The notes under the pieces: model-generated
What the model was told of the DNA's origin: nothing
Database searches by the model: none
Seen by the model: the letters and a program-made list of their open reading frames with translations, nothing else
Part shown: positions 1 through 8,211 of the stretch, one piece after another
Layout of the letters: every line of letters starts with the position of its first letter
How positions within the stretch are numbered: position 1 is the stretch's first letter
Position numbers and translations under genes: made by a program
Assembly (NCBI RefSeq): GCF_023721415.1
Contig: NZ_JAMQVC010000001.1
Coordinates: forward strand, 930,001-994,000
Source of the DNA: Galbibacter mesophilus
GTDB taxonomy: Bacteria > Bacteroidota > Bacteroidia > Flavobacteriales > Flavobacteriaceae
Direction of reading: 5' to 3'
DNA length: 64,000 bases

Positions 1-1316
1 AACTCTTTATCGTCCCAAAGTGCAAAGGTGTAATCTGTAAATAAATTAGTTCGCCTTCCATGGCCACGCATGGCATAAGTGAGAACGGCATCGATAGTGA
101 GCGGATCTACTTTCCATTTCCACCAATCACCTTTTTTCCTTCCCACGAGATACGGCGAATCTTTGCGTTTTAGCATCAAGCCTTCGCTTTTTACTTCCCT
201 TGCTTGCTCCCGTTCTGTGGCAGCTTGGTCCCAAGTAGAAAACTGCATGATTTCCGACAAATGGAATGGTAAATTATTCTTTTTCTGACTATTGTAAAAA
301 TTGTCCAGCACCTTACGACGCTCTTGAAATGACTTGTTTCTAATATCTTCGCCGTTCCACTCCAGCAAATCGTATGCTTTTAAAATAACCGGCGTTTTTT
401 CCAGTAACTTTTTGGATACGTTTTTTCTCCCAATTCGCGTTTGCAATTCGTTGAAAGTACCAATAGAACCTTCCGTAAAGGCTAAAATCTCGCCATCAAT
501 AACGGTTCCGTCAGGGAAATGTGTAACGAATTCTTGAAACTCCGGGTACTTGTCGGTTACCAATTCCTCCCCGCGGCTCCACACAAAAAGTTCGTTGTTT
601 CGAACAATTACCTGTGAGCGGATGCCATCCCATTTGTGTTCAAAGTACCACTCTTCAATATTGCCTAAATCGCTTGGCTCTCCCTCCAAAGCGTACGCCA
701 AATAAAACGGATACGGTTTACTAAGGTAATCTTCTTCATTTTCCTCTAAAATCAATTTTTGAAAAGTAATTGTTTGCGGCGTCCAATTCCCCATTAATTT
801 ATACGCCAGCACGTCTTCATCAATTTCCGTGGCTTTAGCGAGCGCCCGTGTCATGAGTTTCTGACTGATACCAATTCGGAAACTTCCAGTAAGGATTTTA
901 TTAAAAACAAAACGCTCGTAATAATCCAATTCTCGCCATTTTTGCTGAAGGTATTTTTTCTTATCTGCCTCATCCCAATCTTTCAACTGAATAACTTCAG
1001 CAATAATTTCATGTAATTTCTTTTCATTATTTGATTGTGCCGTAGGAATGACCAACGCAATAGTTTCTGCCAAATCTCCAACAATATGATACGATTCTTC
1101 AAACAACCAAAGTGGGATATTGGCTTCTTCCGAAGCCCACTCGCGCAGCAAAGTTGTATTCACAGGACGCTTAGGCCTTCGATGCGATAGCAATGCGATG
1201 GCCCACAACTTATCTTTTGGCTCCGCAATTTTGAAGAAATCAGCTAAAGCATCCACCTTGATATTGGTTTTATTGGTGGTGTCCAATTTTTTTATGAGAG
1301 TAGAAAATTCTTTCAC
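1..1316 (-). CDS. ATP-dependent DNA ligase (C-terminus beyond the left edge)
   Basis: The enzyme seals nicks in DNA through an enzyme-AMP intermediate. The minus strand is open from a GTG at 1316 to the window edge, giving 438 codons of a protein usually near 530 residues, so only the end of the OB-fold domain is missing. Residues 1-200 form the helical N-terminal DNA-binding domain. The adenylation motif HKWDGIR follows with the nucleotide-accepting Lys at 228; a VIDGE motif and a LMLKRKDSPY motif come later, as expected. An in-frame TAA lies shortly upstream, and the GTG gives the family-like beginning VKEFSTLIKKLD. It lies downstream of the exonuclease gene on the same strand, the usual pairing of a repair ligase with a ligase-associated exonuclease. 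The family is certain; the exact repair role is inferred. Confidence 0.93.
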   Translation of the reverse strand, partial: MKEFSTLIKKLDTTNKTNIKVDALADFFKIAEPKDKLWAIALLSHRRPKRPVNTTLLREWASEEANIPLWLFEESYHIVGDLAETIALVIPTAQSNNEKKLHEIIAEVIQLKDWDEADKKKYLQQKWRELDYYERFVFNKILTGSFRIGISQKLMTRALAKATEIDEDVLAYKLMGNWTPQTITFQKLILEENEEDYLSKPYPFYLAYALEGEPSDLGNIEEWYFEHKWDGIRSQVIVRNNELFVWSRGEELVTDKYPEFQEFVTHFPDGTVIDGEILAFTEGSIGTFNELQTRIGRKNVSKKLLEKTPVILKAYDLLEWNGEDIRNKSFQERRKVLDNFYNSQKKNNLPFHLSEIMQFSTWDQAATEREQAREVKSEGLMLKRKDSPYLVGRKKGDWWKWKVDPLTIDAVLTYAMRGHGRRTNLFTDYTFALWDDKE

Positions 1317-1353
1317 ATATTTCTGTTTTATTAATCCTCTTTAGTAATTTCTT

Positions 1354-1427
1354 GTCACCTCGAGCGCAGTCGAGAGGTCGTTTGGTTTGCGTATTATAAA
1401 TAAGGTCTCGACTGCGCTCGACCTGAC
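1354..1427. repeat. Palindromic intergenic repeat (REP-like)
   Basis: Two arms, 1354-1375 and 1406-1427, share the core TCGAGCGCAGTCGAGA in opposite orientation around a 30-base loop. The element sits between the exonuclease and ligase genes. Similar short elements with CTGAGC or TTCGAC cores occur near 29503, 54649 and 61505, always between genes. Confidence 0.7.
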
Positions 1428-1477
1428 ATTTTCTATCTCAAAAGAGATATTCATTATTCATTCCTATTTCACGGCGA

Positions 1478-2509
1478 TTAATTTTGGGAAATAGCTTCCT
1501 TTTCGGCTTTTTCTTCTAAATTTTCTCCTTCGTATTGTGTTTGTTCGGTACGGGCATCGTAACCCAAGGTTTGCAGATAGCGCGAAAAAATATCGGTGTA
1601 TCCATGGGTCGCAATTACTTTTTCACATTCCGTTTCTTTAATCGCTTTTAGTAATTCTTCCCAATCGGCGTGGTCCGAGAGTACAAACCCTCTATCAATA
1701 GCTCTTCTTCTTCTCGCCCCTCTAAAAGCCATCCATCCGCTTGCCGTGGCCGTTACAAAAGGGGTGAATCTTCTCAACCAAACGCTTCCGTGCGCACTTG
1801 GAGGTGCCACAATAATATTTCCCTCAATTTCTTTTTTATCGGTTTCTCTTGTGATTAATTCTGTAGGTGGTAAATTGAGTTGAGGGCGTAAAACTTCTGT
1901 CATATTCTCCACAGCTCCGTGGGTATATATTTTTCCAATGGAAGTATCCAAGTGTTTAATTACGCGTTGGGCTTTTCCGAGGGAATAAGCAAAAATCACA
2001 GAGGTTTTGTTTTCTTTTTTATTCTGAAGCCACCATTCATTAATATCTGAAAACACCTCTTCCTGCGGACGCCAATTAAAAGCTGGTAATCCGAAAGTGC
2101 ATTCCGTAATGAAGCTGTGACATTTAATAGGTTCAAAAGGGGTAGATATGCCATCATCGGCTAGTTTATAATCCCCCGTAAACACCCAAACTTCCCCTTT
2201 GTGCTCCACCCTTATTTGAGAAGATCCTGGAATATGTCCCGCAGGATGAAAACTAAATTTCACATTGTTAACCACAAAAGACTCCCCGTAGCTTCGTCCG
2301 GAGACATTTAGATCACCTAATCGATGTTTGATAATAGGAATATTGTTGTGAAAAGTAATGTAGTTTTTATGCCCCCAACGGGAATGATCAGCATGACCAT
2401 GGGTTATCAAAGCCTTATCCACAGGCTTCCAGGGATCGAGGTACACATTGGCTTTTTCGCAAAAAATGCCACGATCGGTAAATTCCAACAAAGGTTTTTT
2501 CAATTTCAT
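1478..2509 (-). CDS. Ligase-associated DNA exonuclease, metallo-beta-lactamase fold
   Basis: A nuclease of the metallo-beta-lactamase/beta-CASP superfamily, found next to ATP-dependent ligases and thought to trim DNA ends in repair. The zinc-binding signature HGHADH is visible at residues 37-42, and further metal-ligand segments follow (FTGDYKL, SDHADW, ATHGYTD). An ATG 30 bases further upstream (2539) would add ten residues, but the family normally begins close to MKLKKPLLEFTDRG, so 2509 is preferred. The C-terminus is acidic and probably disordered. The ligase gene follows 161 bases downstream on the same strand, so the two are likely co-expressed, with a palindromic repeat between them. 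Confidence 0.9.
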   Translation of the reverse strand: MKLKKPLLEFTDRGIFCEKANVYLDPWKPVDKALITHGHADHSRWGHKNYITFHNNIPIIKHRLGDLNVSGRSYGESFVVNNVKFSFHPAGHIPGSSQIRVEHKGEVWVFTGDYKLADDGISTPFEPIKCHSFITECTFGLPAFNWRPQEEVFSDINEWWLQNKKENKTSVIFAYSLGKAQRVIKHLDTSIGKIYTHGAVENMTEVLRPQLNLPPTELITRETDKKEIEGNIIVAPPSAHGSVWLRRFTPFVTATASGWMAFRGARRRRAIDRGFVLSDHADWEELLKAIKETECEKVIATHGYTDIFSRYLQTLGYDARTEQTQYEGENLEEKAEKEAISQN

Positions 2510-2573
2510 AGCGTACGGAAAATACAAAATTGAACGCATAAAATCATAACCCCTTATGGTAATGTTATACTAA

Positions 2574-2615
2574 AAATCCCAAATCAGTCAAAATTTACTG
2601 ACCTATTTGGGATTT
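2574..2615 (-). terminator. Terminator-like hairpin upstream of the exonuclease
   Basis: AAATCCCAAAT (2574-2584) pairs exactly with ATTTGGGATTT (2605-2615), with an inner GTCA/TGAC pairing. Read on the minus strand the stem is followed by a short T-run, like an intrinsic terminator. No minus-strand gene lies upstream, so it may be an attenuator in the exonuclease leader or a relic. The rest of 2510-2842 shows nothing I can name. Confidence 0.4.
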
Positions 2616-2842
2616 GTAATTACTACGCGCATTAAAACTTCGTATAATATATAATGTATGTAGTTGGGGGGATGAACCTTTCGATCCATCAAATTTTGTA
2701 TTCAAAAACGTAAGAAGAAATGGGGATGTGCATAAGTGTAACGCAACAAATTATATTTTGGTATATACTTTATCAAAACATTAACATACAGCAGGTTATT
2801 TAAAAAAATTCCAACTTTTATAGAAGAGTACAAGAAATAGCG

Positions 2843-2850
2843 TATATTTG
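2843..2850 (+). promoter_or_regulatory. Promoter -7 box for the rpsP operon
   Basis: TATATTTG matches the Bacteroidota TAnnTTTG box; no good -33 TTTG is visible. It predicts a leader of roughly 90 bases before the rpsP start. Confidence 0.6.
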
Positions 2851-2941
2851 CACCCGCCTAAGCAGAATTTAGGTGTGCTTTAGCCTTAGGGCGAGCAATT
2901 TTAAATTAATAACAGGGGGTCGGGAACCTCCACTAATTAAT
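2851..2941 (+). promoter_or_regulatory. Structured 5' leader of rpsP, candidate ribosomal-protein leader
   Basis: Two nested structures can be drawn. CGCCTAAG (2855-2862) pairs with CTTAGGGCG (2885-2893) with one bulge. Closer to the gene, ATTAAT (2905-2910) and GGGGGT (2915-2920) pair with ACCTCC (2926-2931) and ATTAAT (2936-2941), with four-base internal loops on both sides. The second hairpin ends five bases before the rpsP ATG and would cover the initiation region. Autoregulation by S16 is an inference from this position. Confidence 0.45.
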
Positions 2942-2946
2942 GGATT

Positions 2947-3516
2947 ATGCCAGTTAAAATTAGATTACAAAGACACGGTAAAAAAGGAAAACCATTTTAC
3001 TGGGTAGTAGCGGCAGATGCTCGCGCAAAAAGAGATGGTAAATTTCTAGAAAAACTAGGAACTTACAATCCAAACACCAATCCAGCTCAAATCGATTTGG
3101 ATGTAGATGGTTCTGTAAAATGGCTTCAGAATGGTGCGCAACCAACTGATACAGCTAAAAGAATCCTTTCTTACAAAGGTGTTATGTTGAAGCATCACTT
3201 ACTTGGTGGTGTTGCTAAAGGTGCTTTAACCGAAGAAGATGCTCAAAAGAAATTTGAGGCTTGGGTTGAAGAGAAAGAAGGCAAAGTTGACGCTAAGAAA
3301 AGTGATTTAGCTAAAGCGCAAGAAGAAGCGAAAGCAAAAGCGTTGGAAGCTGAAAAAGAAATCAATGAGAAGCGTATGGCTGAAGCTGCACAAGCAGAAG
3401 CTGCTGCAAACACTGAAGAAGAAGCTGCACAAGCTGAAACTGAAGGTGAAGCCGAAGCACAAGCTGAAGAGCCTGCTGCTGACGAAGCTCAAGAAGAAAA
3501 GCAAGCTGACGCTTAA
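2947..3516 (+). CDS. rpsP: 30S ribosomal protein S16 (bS16) with long acidic tail
   Basis: Structural protein of the small ribosomal subunit, needed for 30S assembly. Residues 1-80 contain the full S16 fold, beginning MPVKIRLQRHGKKGKPFYW and containing the GTYNP segment. The protein is 189 residues, against about 80-90 in most bacteria. Everything after about residue 95 is a low-complexity Lys/Glu/Ala tail, the last 60 residues nearly all Ala, Glu and Gln. Such tails are common on Bacteroidota S16 proteins and are probably flexible. It is the first gene of an operon with rimM, eight bases downstream, and trmN6. A structured leader sits just upstream. Confidence 0.97.
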   Translation: MPVKIRLQRHGKKGKPFYWVVAADARAKRDGKFLEKLGTYNPNTNPAQIDLDVDGSVKWLQNGAQPTDTAKRILSYKGVMLKHHLLGGVAKGALTEEDAQKKFEAWVEEKEGKVDAKKSDLAKAQEEAKAKALEAEKEINEKRMAEAAQAEAAANTEEEAAQAETEGEAEAQAEEPAADEAQEEKQADA

Positions 3517-3524
3517 TTATTTTT

Positions 3525-4049
3525 ATGAGAAAAGAAGATTGCTTCTATCTCGGTAAAATTGTAAAAAAGTACGGCTTTAAGGGTGAGGTATTGGCAAAGC
3601 TCGATACCGACGAACCTGAACTTTACGAAAATTTGGAATCAGTATTTATTGCCCATGGCAGTAATCTGGTTCCTTTTTTTATTCAAAAATCTTCGTTACA
3701 TAAATCGCAATTGTTAAGAATGCGATTGGAAGATGTTGACAATGAAGCCGACGCCGATGCCATTATGAAAAGTGAGCTGTACCTACCGCTTTCTTTCCTA
3801 CCAAAATTATCTGGCAATCAATTTTATTACCATGAAATTATCGGTTTTACCATGACGGATGTTTCCTACGGAAAAGTGGGAACGATTGTCTCCGTAAACG
3901 ATAATACCGCTCAAGCTCTTTTTGAAGTGGAAAATGATGGCAAACAAATTTTGATTCCAATGAACGATGAGTTTATTGAAAAAGTAGATCGAAAAAACCG
4001 AGAGATTGTAGTAAGAACACCGGAAGGACTCATAGATCTTTACCTATAA
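3525..4049 (+). CDS. rimM: 16S rRNA processing protein RimM
   Basis: Assembly factor that binds the 30S head region and helps mature the 3' domain of 16S rRNA. The 174 residues match the family length. The N-terminal RimM beta-barrel begins with CFYLGKIVKKYGFKGEV, and the C-terminal PRC-barrel half contains the conserved FYYHEIIG and ILIPMNDEFIE segments. It lies eight bases after rpsP and ten before the methyltransferase, so all three are almost certainly one transcript. The rpsP-rimM order is conserved across bacteria, which strengthens the assignment. Confidence 0.96.
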   Translation: MRKEDCFYLGKIVKKYGFKGEVLAKLDTDEPELYENLESVFIAHGSNLVPFFIQKSSLHKSQLLRMRLEDVDNEADADAIMKSELYLPLSFLPKLSGNQFYYHEIIGFTMTDVSYGKVGTIVSVNDNTAQALFEVENDGKQILIPMNDEFIEKVDRKNREIVVRTPEGLIDLYL

Positions 4050-4059
4050 TCTCATCTAA

Positions 4060-4776
4060 ATGTCCAGCAAGCCCTTTCAATTCAAACAATTTACTATTCA
4101 ACAAGATCGCTGTGCCATGAAGATTGGCACTGATGGCGTATTGTTGGGTGCTTGGACGTCTGTTGCATCCAATCCTTTTTCTATTTTGGATATTGGTGCG
4201 GGAACTGGCTTAGTGGCGTTAATGCTCGCACAGAAAAGCACCGCAGAATTGATAGACGCCATTGAAATTGACGACGATGCTTACGAGCAATGTGTCGAAA
4301 ATTTCGAAGCTTCTCCTTGGGGCGATCGTCTGTTTTGCTATCATGCAGGATTTGATGAATTTGTAGACGAAATGGACGACACTTATGACCTCATCGTTTC
4401 CAACCCTCCTTTTTACAGCGAGAACGTCTTTTCTGGGAACGAGCAAAGAGACCTGGCTAGGAGCAACTTTTCACTTCCTTTTTCTGAATTAATAAGTGGT
4501 GTTGCGAAGTTTTTAAATCAAAACGGAACGTTTACAACCATTATTCCTTTTAAAGAGGAAAAGGAATTTCTTCAATTGGCCGAAAGGGAAAATCTCTTTC
4601 CTTCACGCATTACCCATGTAAAAGGCAACCCCACATCTGAAGTTAAAAGAAGTCTTATCGAACTCACTTTTCAGCAAAAAGAAATACTTACCTCCACGCT
4701 GATTATCGAAAAAGAGCGTCACGAATACACCGAAGAATACATAGCCCTTACCAAAGATTTTTATTTAAAGATGTAA
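4060..4776 (+). CDS. trmN6: tRNA1(Val) (adenine(37)-N6)-methyltransferase
   Basis: SAM-dependent methyltransferase of the YfiC/TrmN6 family, which makes m6A37 in valine tRNA. The family hallmark MKIGTDGVLLGAW is near residue 20, the SAM-binding motif DIGAGTG is at 44-50, and the amino-methyltransferase motif NPPF is at 115-118. At 238 residues it has the normal size. It is the third gene of the rpsP operon. AGTACTTTT and AAAAGTACT (4789-4797 and 4813-4821) form an inverted repeat just after the stop that may end the transcript. Substrate is inferred from the family. Confidence 0.92.
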   Translation: MSSKPFQFKQFTIQQDRCAMKIGTDGVLLGAWTSVASNPFSILDIGAGTGLVALMLAQKSTAELIDAIEIDDDAYEQCVENFEASPWGDRLFCYHAGFDEFVDEMDDTYDLIVSNPPFYSENVFSGNEQRDLARSNFSLPFSELISGVAKFLNQNGTFTTIIPFKEEKEFLQLAERENLFPSRITHVKGNPTSEVKRSLIELTFQQKEILTSTLIIEKERHEYTEEYIALTKDFYLKM

Positions 4777-4935
4777 TGACAGTTTTCAAGTACTTTTTGA
4801 TGTTTTCCTTTTAAAAGTACTCGATAAAATTTTGTATTATCGTTACAATTGAACATAACTTAGAATATTTTTGAAAATGTAAAAGTGTGGCGAAGAGATA
4901 TTCGTTTATAAAATTTTACATTTTTGGAGTTATTT

Positions 4936-5122
4936 TGGCCTCTTTAAAAACATTGAAAATCAAGGAAGCAGCATGGATGATTGATAAAAATCTGTTTGAG
5001 ACCGACTGAAGGGAGGGTGAGTTATTTTTATCAGTGGCTGGGGTTTCCGTAGTATTTTCTCATATTTTTAAAGCAAGCCTAGATTTTTTTGGTTCGTTTT
5101 TTCATCAATGGAAAAAATGAAC
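4936..5122. repeat. Dispersed repeat, copy A (hairpin-ended, about 190 bases)
   Basis: This occupies much of the 436-base gap between trmN6 and the mannosidase gene. It aligns over its whole length with 30050-30223. Shared blocks include AAAATCAAGGAAGC, CTGTTTGAG, GTTTCCGTAG and TTTTGGTTCGTTTT/TTTTGTTTCGTTTT. The 3' end is a hairpin in which GTTCGTTTTTTC pairs with GAAAAAATGAAC (5092-5122). No convincing reading frame runs through both copies. The rest of the gap shows nothing recognisable. Confidence 0.65.
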
Positions 5123-5212
5123 ACAAAATATTTTAGTGTAAAATTGATAATTAATTGATTAGACATATTTAAAATACTTCTGCAATAACCAACAATCTGT
5201 ATATTACATACC

Positions 5213-7495
5213 ATGAAAATTCTTACGAATCTAACTTTCATAATTTTCGCCGCTACTGCGCTTTTCTCTCAGACCAGCACAAAACCTGATTTCGTCGATT
5301 ATGTGAATCCGCTTATGGGCACCGATTCCCGCATGGAAATGTCTAATGGAAACGTCTATCCGGCCATCGCTCGGCCTTGGGGAATGCATTTTTGGACACC
5401 CCAAACCAACGTAATGGGCGACGGTTGGGCATATCAGTACGATGCCGATAAGATAAACGGCTTTAAGCAGACGCATCAACCATCACCATGGATGAACGAT
5501 TATGGCCAATTTGCCATCATGCCCATTACAGGAAAAAAGGGTTACACGCAAACTGATCGAGCAAGTTGGTTTTCCCATAAATCCGAAGTAGTAAAACCGA
5601 ATTATTACAGTGTTTATTTGGCCGACCATGATGTTACTGCAGAATTCACCCCAACCGAACGGGCGGCGCTTTTCCGGTTTACTTTTCCCGAAACCGACAG
5701 TGCTTACGTGGTTATCGATGCCATGGATGAAGGTTCGTTTATAAAAATCCTTCCGAAGGAAAATAAAATAATTGGCTACAGCACTAAAAATAACGGTGGC
5801 GTTCCCGATAATTTTAAAAACTATTTTGTTATTGAATTTGACACGCCATTCTCCAGCAACGAAACTTTTACGGAGAATACTTTACAAGATGCCTTGGAAA
5901 GTGAATCGAAACATGTTGGTGCAGTAATCGGATTTAAAACCAAAAAAGGACAACAAGTACACGCAAAAATAGCTTCTTCATTCATCAGTTTTGATCAAGC
6001 TGAAATCAATTTAAAAGAAATAGAAGACAAGGATATTTCAGCAATAAAAGAAGAAGGACGCAAGGCTTGGAATGACGTTTTGGGCCGTATTGAAATTGAA
6101 GGCGCCACCACCGATCAGTTCCGTACGTTTTACTCATGCCTGTACCGAAGTTTACTTTTCCCAAGAAAGTTTTATGAGATAAACAATGAAGGGGAAACCG
6201 TGCATTACAGTCCGTACAACGGGAAAGTGCTTTCTGGCTACATGTTCACAGATACCGGTTTTTGGGATACGTTTAGGGCTTTGTTTCCTTTACTGAATTT
6301 AATGTACCCAGAAATGAATAATAAAATTCAGGCAGGATTGGTAAATGCTTATTTGGAAAGCGGATGGCTACCGGAATGGGCAAGTCCGGGACTTCGCAAT
6401 GTTATGGTTGGAAACAATTCAGCATCCGTGGTGGCAGATGCCTATTTAAAGATTGATAAACCCGATTACGATATTGAAAAGCTTTACGAAGCCGTAGTTC
6501 ATGGAGCCAATAATGCGGGTCCGCTAACCGCTGTGGGACGAGCTGGAGCCGAGGATTATAAAAAATTGGGATATGTACCTTACGATATTGGCATTAACGA
6601 AAGTGCCGCCCGAAGTTTAGAATATGCGTACGATGATTTTGCTATCTATCAGTTGGCCAAAGCACTGCAGAAACCTAAAAAGGAAATAGCATATTACAAA
6701 CAGCGAAGTTTAAACTACAAAAAGCTGTTTGATGCCGAAACGAACTTAATGCGTGGAAAAAACAAAGATGGCAGTTTTATGAAACCTTTTAATCCTTTTA
6801 AGTGGGGTGATGCCTTTACGGAAGGAAATGCATGGCATTATACATGGTCCGTTTTTCACGACATACAAGGATTAATAGACCTCATGGGCGGAAAAGAAGC
6901 GTTTGTAAATCAATTGGATAATGTTTTTAGTCTACCGCCCGCGTTTGATGAAAGTTATTACGGATTCGTGATTCATGAAATAAGGGAAATGCAAATAGCG
7001 AATATGGGTCAATATGCGCATGGAAACCAACCTATTCAGCACATGATTTACCTTTACAATTATGCTGGTGAACCTTGGAAAACGCAATATTGGGTTCGAG
7101 AAACCTTGGATAGGATGTACATGCCGACTCCAGATGGATATTGCGGCGATGAGGACAACGGACAAACATCTGCATGGTATGTTTTTTCAGCATTAGGATT
7201 TTACCCTGTCTGTCCCGCAACGAACGAATACGTTCTCGGCGCTCCTTTATTTCCGAAAGCTACTTTGCATTTGGAAAATGGTAAAAAAGTGGTTTTATCG
7301 GCAAAAAACAACAGTGAGGAAAATCGATATATTAATCAAATGCAAGTGAACCAAAAGGAGTATGAAAAAAACTTTTTATCGCACGAAACGCTCATGAAGG
7401 GAGCTGAAATTGAATTTGAAATGAGTTCAGTCCCCAACAAGCAACGGGGAACTGGTTCTAAGGATGTCCCATATTCGCTTTCTTTGAAAAAGTAA
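5213..7495 (+). CDS. Secreted GH92 family alpha-1,2-mannosidase
   Basis: Glycoside hydrolase of family 92, calcium-dependent exo-mannosidases that remove mannose from glycans, usually in the periplasm or at the cell surface of Bacteroidota. The 760-residue protein begins with a signal peptide (about residues 1-19, ending ALFSQ). The N-terminal sandwich opens with YVNPLMGTDSR and GNVYPAIARPWGMHFWTPQ. The catalytic domain has GFWDTFRALFPLL and EGNAWHYTWS, and the acidic signature GDEDNGQ with Asp646-Glu647-Asp648. It ends in the family's LGAPLFPKATLHL region. It stands alone, without a SusC/SusD pair or another glycosidase, so it is not part of a visible polysaccharide locus. Mannose linkage is inferred. 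Confidence 0.93.
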   Translation: MKILTNLTFIIFAATALFSQTSTKPDFVDYVNPLMGTDSRMEMSNGNVYPAIARPWGMHFWTPQTNVMGDGWAYQYDADKINGFKQTHQPSPWMNDYGQFAIMPITGKKGYTQTDRASWFSHKSEVVKPNYYSVYLADHDVTAEFTPTERAALFRFTFPETDSAYVVIDAMDEGSFIKILPKENKIIGYSTKNNGGVPDNFKNYFVIEFDTPFSSNETFTENTLQDALESESKHVGAVIGFKTKKGQQVHAKIASSFISFDQAEINLKEIEDKDISAIKEEGRKAWNDVLGRIEIEGATTDQFRTFYSCLYRSLLFPRKFYEINNEGETVHYSPYNGKVLSGYMFTDTGFWDTFRALFPLLNLMYPEMNNKIQAGLVNAYLESGWLPEWASPGLRNVMVGNNSASVVADAYLKIDKPDYDIEKLYEAVVHGANNAGPLTAVGRAGAEDYKKLGYVPYDIGINESAARSLEYAYDDFAIYQLAKALQKPKKEIAYYKQRSLNYKKLFDAETNLMRGKNKDGSFMKPFNPFKWGDAFTEGNAWHYTWSVFHDIQGLIDLMGGKEAFVNQLDNVFSLPPAFDESYYGFVIHEIREMQIANMGQYAHGNQPIQHMIYLYNYAGEPWKTQYWVRETLDRMYMPTPDGYCGDEDNGQTSAWYVFSALGFYPVCPATNEYVLGAPLFPKATLHLENGKKVVLSAKNNSEENRYINQMQVNQKEYEKNFLSHETLMKGAEIEFEMSSVPNKQRGTGSKDVPYSLSLKK

Positions 7496-7538
7496 AACAC
7501 ACTTTAAACAAGGAAGAATATTCAGTAATTGGTAAAGA

Positions 7539-7994
7539 TTATTTTTTATTGAAAATCCGTGTACTTTCGTGCTTAAAAATGTCATCGACATCTTTTCGCT
7601 CGTAAACGTTTTTGGTAGTTAATTGTTGGCCATTCTGGGAAACTTCAAAAGATAAAACTACGGTGCTTTCCTCATCAAAAGATGAACCGTAATAAAGCGT
7701 AACTGTTTGTCCGGTGATTTTATACATTCCTCCGCGCTTGTTTTTACCTGCTTCTATTTTACCAAGCTCGTTGGTCTGTTCGGTTTGAACAAAAGCATCA
7801 TTTTTTTTGAACTTTATCTCAAAATGTTGGTTTTTATCATACAAAAGTTCGTCCTCATTAACGAGAACTCCATTTTTATATAATTTTTCAGCATAAGAGA
7901 GCGCTACCCAAGTACCTAGAAGTGAATTATTATCTTTCTTAGTGCTAGAAAAGTTCATTTTTAATTTCTCAATGAATTTATTCAGTAACCCCAT
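7539..7994 (-). CDS. Uncharacterised lipocalin-like small protein
   Basis: I do not recognise a named family. The 151 residues begin with a short basic helix, followed by about 120 residues of alternating beta-strand character starting SLLGTWVALSYAEK. It resembles the small lipocalin-like proteins of Bacteroidota, in which an LxGTW-type start precedes an eight-stranded barrel. There is no signal peptide or lipobox, so it is probably cytoplasmic. It converges on the mannosidase gene, 43 bases away. Function unknown; the lipocalin comparison rests only on strand pattern and the GTW motif. Confidence 0.65.
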   Translation of the reverse strand: MGLLNKFIEKLKMNFSSTKKDNNSLLGTWVALSYAEKLYKNGVLVNEDELLYDKNQHFEIKFKKNDAFVQTEQTNELGKIEAGKNKRGGMYKITGQTVTLYYGSSFDEESTVVLSFEVSQNGQQLTTKNVYERKDVDDIFKHESTRIFNKK

Positions 7995-8183
7995 GCGTGT
8001 TCAAGTAGGTGTATTAATCTTGGGAACATACAATCTTACTGAAAATAATTAAGAAAAAAAATTACATTTTAAAAAGGCGCTCTTCATGATAAAGTTATTT
8101 AACTGAAATTCAACCTAATGAATGACACTATCTAAAAGTTTATTTTGAAACATTTATGCTTTGCTTTGTTATATTTCTTTAGT

Positions 8184-8191
8184 TACCTTTG
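8184..8191 (+). promoter_or_regulatory. Promoter -7 box for glutaryl-CoA dehydrogenase
   Basis: TACCTTTG fits TAnnTTTG, with TTTG at 8165-8168 as a short-spaced -33 candidate. It lies 20 bases before the ATG. Confidence 0.5.
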
Positions 8192-8211
8192 GGTAAAATC
8201 ATTAAAAAAAT

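Noticed and set aside
1-1316. Two small plus-strand genes at the left edge and one near 1120
   Set aside because: The minus strand is open throughout as an ATP-dependent DNA ligase with its adenylation motif, so the plus-strand frames are shadows.
3250-3516. Frameshift or fusion in rpsP because of its doubled length
   Set aside because: The Ala/Glu-rich tail is in frame and similar tails are common on Bacteroidota S16 proteins; the next gene starts normally eight bases later.
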